DNA of 64,000 nucleotides from Paragorgia papillata (Eukaryota > Cnidaria > Anthozoa > Scleralcyonacea > Coralliidae). Numbering within the stretch: the stretch's first letter is position 1; each line of letters begins with the position of its first letter. The notes under the pieces are model-generated. The model made no database searches. It saw only the letters and a program-made list of their open reading frames with translations, and was not told the origin of the DNA. This document shows positions 1-8,400 of the stretch, piece after piece. Where the stretch lies: the NCBI GenBank assembly GCA_035771165.1, contig JAWNZC010000354.1:2119001-2183000 (forward strand). The letters are read 5' to 3'. The position numbers were made by a program, and so were the translations under genes.

Positions 1-199
1 GTTCTGTTTTATATTATTAATCGTGACTGAACCGACGTTTAAAATTGTATTTCATAATTGTTTAGCAGTAAACTAAACATCAATTAAAAAGAAAATTACA
101 AAAATAGAGGTGTGTAAAATTGCCACTTAGACTGTGCGTATTTTTGATTTATAATATGTTCTTTAACGCTTTAGAGAACATTATAATATAATCAAAAAC

Positions 200-485
200 T
201 CATTAATAATTCATGAGGAAAACACAAAAGAAAATCATGACCGTATCGTGTCTTTATATGTGATAAAGATACCTCCTGATTTGCATAAACTTTAGCTTTG
301 ATTTTCTCGGCTTAGACAAGGTTATTTTTCAAACTTACTACGCCAATGAACTTACCAAGTGGTTCGTTTTTGAAGCCGTTCAATAAACTCGCAGTTCGTG
401 TTTTATCAGATATAAAGACACGAGGCGAAGCCGAGTGTTTTTATATCTGATAAAACACTCCTGCTCGTTTATTAAACAGTACTTA
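200..485 (+). mobile_element. Fold-back MITE, subfamily 1, copy 1
   Basis: The element begins with a motif like CATTAATAATTCATGAGG. A tract of TTTTATATCTGATAAAAC type occurs in both orientations in its inner part. Related copies lie at 22837-23104 and 52279-52505. No coding capacity. The minus-strand 5S-derived SINE starts just beyond its right end. Confidence 0.7.
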
Positions 486-499
486 TAATATGTTCTTTA

Positions 500-775
500 A
501 CGCTGCTCCAGGCAGCCGCCATACGACACAGTTCAGACCACGGATCACAGCTAAGATGTTAGGTGTTGATTTTATGGAAGGAGGAAAACCGGAGAACCCG
601 GTGAAAAACCCTCGTTCAACTACAAGTCTACAACTCTATACTCGCATGAGTTTCAAGCCCGATAACGGGGTCATTCCCAAGCGGTCACCCATCCTAGTAC
701 TAACCCCGTCTAACCGGGCTTAACTTTTTGGTGTGAGGCAGCGCGCTAACAGCACACGCCACACGTGCTCCCCTG
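500..775 (-). mobile_element. 5S rRNA-derived SINE, copy 1
   Basis: Read on the minus strand, the head (about 775-660) carries the 5S rRNA internal promoter region: a GTTAAGCCCGG block followed by GGTTAGTACTAGGATGGGTG and ACCGCTTGGGAAT. The body continues through GGGTTCTCCGGTTTTCCTCC to about position 500. A second copy in the opposite orientation lies at 10536-10812 and matches along its whole length, so this is a dispersed element and not a 5S gene. The 5' third of 5S is replaced by unrelated sequence. Confidence 0.8.
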
Positions 776-954
776 TGACAAAAAGATGTGCCAAGTCAAC
801 TAAAGATCTTTGTAAATATAATTGACATTTGTTATAGGTGACTTATAGGATAAATATAGGGAAATATAGGACTTATTTAAAAAATTATAAATTATAATAT
901 TAAGTGTAATAAATGCCTTCTTCGAGCTATATTACTCAGAAAAATGTCTAAGTT

Positions 955-1030
955 TCCAAGCATGACCCGAACCCACAACTTTCTGATCGGTGAGAGGCTC
1001 TAATCATTTAGCTACTGGGCCCTCAGGTTG
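955..1030 (-). mobile_element. tRNA-derived SINE head or tRNA pseudogene
   Basis: On the minus strand the sequence has an A-box-like block (TAGCTAAATGATTAGAGC) followed about 30 nt later by a B-box-like block (GTGGGTTCGGGTCATGC), the layout of a tRNA. The arms do not close into a good cloverleaf and no body is recognisable, so I read it as a SINE head. Confidence 0.5.
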
Positions 1031-1034
1031 AGTT

Positions 1035-2060
1035 CGATGTATGACATATTTACTTCTCCGTGCAAGTATTATATACATGCTAATGTCGTGATGCATGTTC
1101 ATAAGAGAAGAGATGCATGTATATACTAGCTAGCTTGTGCAAAAATACCGAAGACAAATACTTTCCTAGTTAATAATTATGAATTTCTCGCGTCTAAATT
1201 ATTTTAATTATTCCAAAAGTCCCACGTGACAGAACAAGCTTTCTGCCGCCGATGCGCAGACTCTATATGATATTTAATTATTAAATTCAGGTGGAGTCTG
1301 CACGCAGGCTACTCGGGCTTTCGAAATGGCAATTATTGCATCATCCCATCAGGCCTCGCGCCGCTGATGCGTGCTAAATGCCGAAATGCTAATCTTCATG
1401 CTTTCTTTCTTCGCTTTCCTTATGTCTGATCAAGTTGTTCGAAGTCAAGTGTTCTTTCTTGGACATGTTCAGTGTGGTCACATACATAATTATTGGTCAG
1501 TAATGTCGCTGTGAAGTATCTTGATCTTACATGCGCTCACAATATGGCACACGCCGATCGCGGTAGATTACACTATAAAAGATGACGAGCGATTTCGAAT
1601 GCCAAAAGTATCTACAATGCCAAATTTACAAACCTAAGCACGAATATAAACTTGAATACAATGCTATATGAAAACTCTTGTTTAATGTCATTGAATTGCG
1701 CAAATTGAAGTGAACACCGATAAGTAAACATGATGCCGTGTTGCTATTTAATACCCGAAGACACTCGACATATGAGCGCTCAATGGAAATACGTTGAATA
1801 CAGGCGATCGTGTTTGGTGTATTGAAGATTTTGTTATCATGTCTCGCGGCGCCCCCTCTCCCAAAACGGAACATCTGCTATTCTGCTCTGTTACCGTGCT
1901 AGGCGTCTTGTTTGTTTTAAACTCATCATTCGCGTTCGCGTTTTCAGATGTTGCTGTTTCCCTTAATACTTTTGAGTTTCTTCGTTTCGTTTCATGTTTA
2001 GCAAAAACACTAAATGTTTCAAGACGTATTATTGTTCAAAATTTTCCAACAAAAGTATCA
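1035..2060. other. No gene recognised
   Basis: AT-rich intergenic DNA. A TATAAAAG-like site near 1573 and short overlapping ORFs are present, but none has splice support, a recognisable domain or a second copy. Confidence 0.5.
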
Positions 2061-2061
2061 A

Positions 2062-2175
2062 AGGGCCTGTTTATATGGTCCCGGTGTACCGGGATCTCGG
2101 CTTGTAGATAATTTACTGTTATTTTCGCGGTTGCGTTTATATGGAGACCGGGACGTCCCAGATCTCGGATCAACG
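2062..2175. mobile_element. Fragment of the CCTGTTTATATGG MITE family
   Basis: The sequence GGGCCTGTTTATATGG followed by CCGGTGTACCGGGATCTCGG and a second TTTATATGGAGACCGGGA matches the ends and inner motifs of the longer elements at 9958-10325 and 13090-13482. Confidence 0.6.
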
Positions 2176-2410
2176 TGCGCCATTTGGCGTAATGACCTGA
2201 AAACAAATTCAGCCATACAATTCCATATAATAACATTGTAAAATGATTAAAAATTCGCGCACTCTAAGTGATAATTACTCACCTGTATTTCTGTAATTTT
2301 GTTTTTAATTGATATTGTTTTTTTCTTTTAAACGTTTATGTAAATTTCAATTCAACCACAAAGCATTGACATTGTAAAATGATTTTGAAAATATGCGTCT
2401 GTAATTATTT

Positions 2411-2625
2411 GTTAACACTTTGAGGCCTGGACCTCTCCCTATGCTGAATAAAATAGTCTGGTGTTAGCCAGAATAAACCTTAAAGACTCGTCGTCAGACT
2501 TCAAAGTGTTAAAGAGATCGGTTTTAACACTTTGAGGCCTGGACCTCTCCCTATGCTGAATAAAATCGTCTGGTGTTAGCCAGAATAAACCTTAAAGACT
2601 CGTCGTCAGGCTTCAAAGTGTTAAC
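2411..2625. repeat. Tandem pair of a 101-bp fold-back unit
   Basis: Two nearly identical units (2411-2512 and 2524-2625) each start with TTAACACTTTGA and end with TCAAAGTGTTAA. Only a few bases differ, so the duplication is recent. The inner GTCTGGTGTTAGCCAGA links the unit to the dispersed repeat family described at 2690-2815. Confidence 0.8.
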
Positions 2626-2689
2626 CGATGTTGTTTGTGGTGAAGAAGTTCGGCCATATAATGATACTTTCTTAATGGTTGCTTTAGTA

Positions 2690-2815
2690 ATCTTGAATCC
2701 AACCCTTTCATTTGCATCGTTGTTGTGGGACAATTTTACCTTTTTTACTCTAACGCTAGACAATTTTACTCGTCAGAGGGAGACGTCTTGTAATTAGCTA
2801 TGCATAAAAGGGTTA
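2690..2815. repeat. Dispersed repeat with CCCTTTCATT and TTTTACTCGTC motifs
   Basis: Contains AACCCTTTCATT, TTTTTACTCTAACGC, AGACAATTTTACTCGTC and a closing GGGTTAA. Related copies lie at about 14690-14750, 16745-16850, 48858-48935 and 53428-53547. The outer CCCTTT/AAAGGG ends are inverted, suggesting a very small TIR element. I remember similar sequence as common in coral genomes; this was not searched. Confidence 0.6.
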
Positions 2816-3702
2816 ATTGCAATGTGTTTGTGTTAACTTAAATGTGCATAGCAAAAAATTAAAAAGTGATTAACAAAGGAAAGCTGGTCTAATATAGACA
2901 TTGCTTGACATGAATAAGAACACCACGACTACGCCGCTAATCCGAGGAAATGCAATCGAAATGCATAGCAAGTGTTTCTTAGGCCCTGTTTAATACATGA
3001 AGCGGATTGAGTGTTCAATTAAGTCAAATCGCGCGTGTTGTTTCTCCTTGTTGTGTTTACGTGAAGAAGATTGAAAATTTTCGATCTGATCGAAACGGAT
3101 AGCCGAAGTCAATCCACGCAGTGGAGTGGATTGACTTGAGACTCAAGCAAGGATCGACTTGAATGTCTCCAATCTGATTCATCTAAATACGGTTTGACTT
3201 GAAAATGACTTGATACGCATGAGTGAAGTTGGTGCGTGTCGTGCTAAACTGCATTCATTGAGCGAAGCACAGAAAATAGTGTTCCAAAACCGAAAACAAT
3301 GTTCCAAGCAGATTGCATTCTCCATGTAAACATGTGCCCGAAGGTTTTTATGCGTAGTAGATGAATATGTGTGATATAGCGTTTGCCAAAGTGTCGTGTA
3401 TCATTTTTCAGAAAAGTAGGTTTAGCTAGCAGATGCATTATTTTGCCTTATGTCGCCATGTTAGATAGATCTCGAGCAACTTCTATTTTGCGATCTACTT
3501 GGCGTCAATAAAATATTTTTCTGCAAAATATAAAAATGGCTGCTTTTTTGTTGCACTGTGGGTATGATATTTTTAGACCATAAAAATGTGTAATATAATA
3601 TATATATTACGTAGTTTCCTACGGCACGAAGTATAGTAGTAAAGTATATTCATTACGTCAAGTAGCAGTATTCCCAGGAGGAGGGCGTGTCAAAAACAAG
3701 TG
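2816..3702. other. No gene recognised
   Basis: AT-rich intergenic DNA with several short inverted words between 3000 and 3210 that may be a degraded MITE. Nothing coding was recognised. Confidence 0.4.
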
Positions 3703-3710
3703 TATAAAAG
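3703..3710 (+). promoter_or_regulatory. Orphan TATA box
   Basis: TATAAAAG followed about 30 bp later by a TCAGTCAGT stretch resembles a core promoter. I could not find a matching first coding exon: the ATG at 3726 opens a short frame without a signal peptide. It could be a decayed member of the A/B promoter type or chance. Confidence 0.25.
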
Positions 3711-4068
3711 AAGTCGTTTTTCCAGATGAAGCATCTCGGTCAGTCAGTAGGCAGCTCAAACTTGAACACTGAAACCAGGAATCACAACGTTTTGATTTAC
3801 AAACGCCGTTATCCTCATTTTAAATGTATTTTATGATAAGATCAAAAAAAGACTGACGAAGCAGGTAGCAATAGAGTTAGCAACGCTCTTCAGCCAGCGC
3901 TCAGAGGGAGCACGCTAACATCACATGCTTTCCATTTCAAAATTTCAGGTCTTCAAAACAGGCTTGCGTCAATTTTAACCTTGCCCAATTACGGATATAA
4001 CCAATGCTTTTTTGTTCAAATTAGGGTTAATAATTTTCACTTTATATTTTAATGAAACAATGACCATA

Positions 4069-4159
4069 GCAGAATATTTGTTCACATGTATAAACTGTAG
4101 AACCAGGTGGCTTGACAGGAATTCCAAACCGATAATTTTTTTTCCCATGTACGCGTTGC
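4069..4159. repeat. Left copy of a 90-bp direct repeat flanking a LINE
   Basis: Matches 5226-5315 at all but about 8 of 90 positions, from GCAGAATATTTG to ATGTACGCGTTGC. The two copies abut the ends of the intervening minus-strand LINE, as expected of a very long target-site duplication. The right copy is the proximal promoter of gene A. Confidence 0.75.
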
Positions 4160-4170
4160 ACAACAACAAC

Positions 4171-4482
4171 CAGTGGCGGATTACAATATATGGGGCAAAG
4201 GGGGCCTTTGCCCCCGGCCCCAGATTCTGACTGGCCCAAAAAAATGAGTGAATAAAAAGATTATGCAGTTTCTCTTTGAAAGTCCGAACTAGCCTGAGAA
4301 AATCACACACTATCTCAGCCACGAGCCTCCTTCTGTTTGAAAGCGAGAGGGGAGTGTCGCCAGAGGCAGCCTAAGTACGAACCTCCGATGATCCGATCAA
4401 CCCACGCTTTCAGATGGCTCTCAGTTTGTGACCGGCCCTAAAATATTTTTGCCCCCCCCCTGGGAAGGTTAATCCAGCACTG
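4171..4482. mobile_element. hAT-like MITE, 312 bp
   Basis: Ends are CAGTGGCGGATTA and TAATCCAGCACTG, imperfect inverted repeats starting with CAGTG. It is flanked by a perfect 8-bp duplication, ACAACAAC (4163-4170 and 4483-4490), the length made by hAT transposases. It has no transposase ORF. It sits in the tail of the LINE, so it arrived after it. Confidence 0.85.
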
Positions 4483-4885
4483 ACAACAACATATTTTTTT
4501 TTTAACAACAACAACAATTGTATTCAGAACAAAATGATAGAACTACAATTCACATTACCCGCAGATTGCAATTTGCTAGTCGAGGCGGGCAATGACAAAA
4601 CACATAATAATATTTATCAAGGCACAAGGTAATATTTATCAAAGAACGAAGTCAAAAGTCTACATTAGAATTGTACTGACTAGTTAATAATAAGTCTAGA
4701 ATAAATCGTATAAAAGTTGCTACTGGTGGCTGATCGTGTATTGTAATTACGCACACTTGTTACCCACCGGTGGCATAACTTTTTTATTTTATTTGGTGCC
4801 GTATCAATTGATATATATCATACATAATATTAGCCGTTTCTTTTAAATATAACATGTGAACAGGAAGTATACCAGTGAGTGTAAA

Positions 4886-5206
4886 CTATGGAATAGCATG
4901 TTTTCGATTCTGTTTAAACGACATAAGTCTCAGGACACGCTTTTGAAGGATTAACAGTTCATTTATAAATGATTTAGCAGCCCGTCCCCATGCAACTATA
5001 CCATATGTAAGATAAGGATGAACAAGTGATCTGTATATGTTAACTAATGTATGCAATGGTACAAAATGTCTGCCGAGTTTTGCAATAATACCTACAGTTT
5101 TACTAATTTTTAAAGCAATATAATCGATATGATGTCTCCAACTTAAATGAGCATCAATAAGGACTCCAAGATATTTAATATAATTTTTGCATTCAAGTGA
5201 ATGCAT
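4886..5206 (-). pseudogene. Reverse transcriptase C-terminal fragment of a LINE
   Basis: A 106-codon frame contains YLGVLIDAHLSWRHHI, then KISKTVGIIAKL, YRSLVHPYLTYGIVAWG and LQKRVLRL. These are the conserved thumb-side blocks that follow the catalytic palm in Jockey/CR1-type reverse transcriptases. The palm with its catalytic aspartates and the endonuclease are missing, so the copy is dead. The frame stops after the RT block and is followed by 3' UTR. Confidence 0.85.
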
Positions 5207-5225
5207 TCAATTGTAGGTATTGTAG

Positions 5226-5315
5226 GCAGAATATTTGTTCACATGTGTAAACTGTAGAACCAGGTGGTTTTACAGGAATTCCAAAGCGGTCATTTTTTTG
5301 CCATGTACGCGTTGC
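5226..5315. repeat. Right copy of the 90-bp direct repeat, in the gene A promoter
   Basis: Partner of 4069-4159. It ends 21 bp before the TATA box of gene A, so the LINE insertion duplicated the proximal promoter and pushed the original upstream sequence about 1.1 kb away. Confidence 0.75.
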
Positions 5316-5336
5316 GCCTTAGCAGTTTTCGAAGAG

Positions 5337-5344
5337 TATAAAAG
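5337..5344 (+). promoter_or_regulatory. TATA box of gene A
   Basis: TATAAAAGTCC lies 97 bp upstream of the gene A start codon, predicting transcription start near 5367 and a 5' UTR of about 65 nt. Gene B has TATATAAGCCC at the same 97-bp distance. Confidence 0.7.
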
Positions 5345-5433
5345 TCCGCGATTTTCGAGACGTGTTACGTTTTCGAGTTCTGTGGAGCAGTGAAGTTTGA
5401 AATACAAGTATATTCTTTCCCCGTCGAAATACG

Positions 5434-8400
5434 ATGAAATTTTTTGTAGCATTTCTCTTGGTTTGTGGGCTTTTTGCCTTCTCTCATGCATTGCCACAAC
5501 CGAAAGATGTTGCTGAAAGTGAGAGGTGAGACATTGCTTTAGTTTTTGTTTATAATGGTTTTTGTGATATTATTTTTATTTTCACACTTTAGCCATTCGA
5601 TGTAGCTAGAGTTGTATTGTCAACCACAACGTTTATAAAACATAGTGCGATTACAACATTGCTCTTTTTCAACTTTAATTTTTCTTTAGCGATGACGAGA
5701 AAAGATTTATTCCGGCTTTAATTCAAGTCCAACAGATAGTATCTGGTATATGTAAATCGATGTATGACTCTCGTAAGTATTTTGTTGTTGTTATAACTAT
5801 GGACCCTTTAGCAAACACAACGGGAACGTCGTGATAACGTCCTTCGTACAAAAGAAATTTACATCTAAAACAAAGACAATGAACAATTTGAAGTCCCAAG
5901 AGTAATCCCTGCACCGTCCTCGTTGTGCATACAACATCAACTGATTGTATCTTCACGTCTTCAGGACGACGTATACTTAACACATTGACCAGTGAAATCT
6001 GTTCGGTTAATTTGACGTTAACCTATATAGCGGACAGCATCTTTTAGAGGTTCTATAAAGCTTTTTGAAGGTCGAAACATATACTAGTCCATGCATGATT
6101 TCTTTTAAATGTCGTAATTGAGATTGCTCGCTTCGTTCTAACTTTGTTTGGAGTCTTTGAAAGGTGGTGTTTAATAATGGTTAACGTCAAACTCATCCAA
6201 CAACTTTCACTGTGTAATACGTCGTTCTGCGTACGCTAAGATGCTTTCGTTGAAGTAACATGTAAAACGAGGACGATACATGAATTTGTTTCTTGGATTT
6301 TACATTGTATATGAAGGACGTCGTCACTGACGTTCCCGTTGTCTAGCTTTCCTAAAGGTCCTTACTATTAGCGTACGGTGGGGGAGGCAGACCATAACTT
6401 GCCTGAATTATTATTATTATTTACAATTTACAATGTTGTATGTTTGAAATATATATTATATTTTTCTAACAGTCCCTGACCTCTTCAAGAAAGCTTGCAC
6501 ATGTGTTGGTGTCTTCGACGGCGGTTTTGGTGATGAAGGTAATGATGTTGCAACCTCGTACCCAGGGTCTTATCGTTGGCGAGCGGAGATAAGACCCTGG
6601 GTACGAGGTTGATGATGTTGTTGATTTTGTGCAATTGTGGTTACTCGACTACTTTTTTTTTATTTTATGGCATTTTCTTTTTTCATCTTTCTTCACATAT
6701 TTACATTTACAAACAATTCAGTAAAAGTAGTGTACTGCGTAGGCAGGTTGAAACACAAATCGATGAATATAGTAAGTAAGTAAGGTTGGATCATTGAACT
6801 CTAAGTAAACTGGAACGCTAACTCCATAAGTCAGACCCTATGAATGGATGAAGCCAAAAATCTTTAAATGTTAGTTTTTCTGAGTTTTGAGCTGAAATAC
6901 TTAACGCTGAACGTTTGGCTGTATATGAACTGAAGCTATTTGGTATAGAAACTTCAAGACTTTAGCTAAAAGGGGAATAATTTAAAAATATAAAAACAAC
7001 TGCCATTTTGTTTGCCGTAGGTTACAAAATGGCAGTTGTTTTTATATATTTTAATTATTTCCCTTTTCGCTAAAGTCTTGAAGTTTCTATACCAAATAGC
7101 ATTTTTCAATAGCTTCAGTTTCATATATAGCCCAACGTTCAGCGTTAAGTATTTCAGCTCAAAACTCAGAAAAACTACAACAAGTTTCTTAGTGTTATTT
7201 CCCAGCGAAATATGGTCGAACATTTACTACATTTTAAAAAGTTTAAAATAACGAGGAAACTTATACTATACATCAAATTGAAGCCAATGCTATTTCTAAA
7301 AACATACGTATAAAACAATGTATTTCAATCCGTTGTTTTGGAGTAATTTGTTATCGTCCCAAACAAAATATATGGCAGGATGAAAATTAAGTAACTTGAA
7401 GCACGGGAGCTACCTGCAAAGGGACTGGCACTGGCTTCAACCCCCCCCCCCCCCTGAGTTATCGTTCCAGTCTTCTTATAGTTCAATGGGTTGGATATAC
7501 TGCCGAAACAGGGTACGAGATTGGGTACGAGATTGGGAACGTATAGGAGTCCAACGTTTCGAGCGAAGGCCCTTCGTCAGAGCGAAACGTGATGAACGGC
7601 CTCCGGTCGGGACGTTAGACTCCTACGTTTCTCTATTTCGGCAGCATATCAAACCTTACTATATTTCGATTATGAAATTCACATATATATTTTGAATAGT
7701 TGTGTGACTTAATTCTAATTAGCTTTTCCACCAAGCAGAATACAAACTTTCCTAAATACTATAATATCTCTACATTCAAGTATTGCTAGATGTTTTTTGC
7801 TTGTACACAACTAATAAACACATTTTCTAATTTTTATTTGATATTATAGAGATGGTAAAACGCAGGTGAGTTTGCATTTTGTAGTGTGATATATAATTAT
7901 ATATATATAAAAATGAAAACAACGCTCAGATTCGAGATAAGAATGCGTGGGCCCCCACACGTGATGCGATGCGCAAGAAAAGTTTCAGTTCTTTTTCTTA
8001 TTTGGATTTTTTTTTGTTTTTATAAAGACATTTTGTAACAACTTTCGTTTTTCTTGCAGTACTGTGGACGACAAGCGATTCTTTCTTCCCGGCATTGACC
8101 TGATAAAAATCTTTACTGATCAAATTGTAAATGTAGTGAATGGTGCATGCCAAACTCCAGCACCAGGTAAGTGGGAATTCTCTATTAAATTCTCTATTAA
8201 ATAGAGAATAATGCATGGATGCGCGGAAATATGAAATATGAATTTCATATTTCCAAGCATTCATGTATTGTTCTGTTTATTATGTAAAAAAATACTCCTA
8301 TTTCCCCACAAAAATAGAGCAGTAAACTCTAATACGTTTCACGATAATCAACAACGTGTGAGATTATCATAAATAATCACACATGTGAGATTATCATTTT

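Larger units (their letters stand above)
4160..5225 (-). mobile_element. 5'-truncated non-LTR retrotransposon (LINE) with a nested hAT-like MITE
   Basis: On the minus strand it starts inside the reverse transcriptase ORF (4886-5206), continues through about 390 bp of 3' UTR and ends in an A-rich and TTG-repeat tail (about 4483-4520, then across the nested MITE to 4160). Five-prime truncation and a simple-repeat tail are typical of target-primed LINE insertion. It lies between the two 90-bp repeats. Confidence 0.75.

Noticed and set aside
500..775. Functional 5S rRNA gene
   Set aside because: Only the 3' half of 5S is present and a second, dispersed copy shares the non-5S body.
1794..2111. 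105-aa frame with a hydrophobic stretch resembling a signal peptide
   Set aside because: The hydrophobic part is not at the N terminus, the frame overlaps a MITE fragment, and no splice sites or homologous copy support it.
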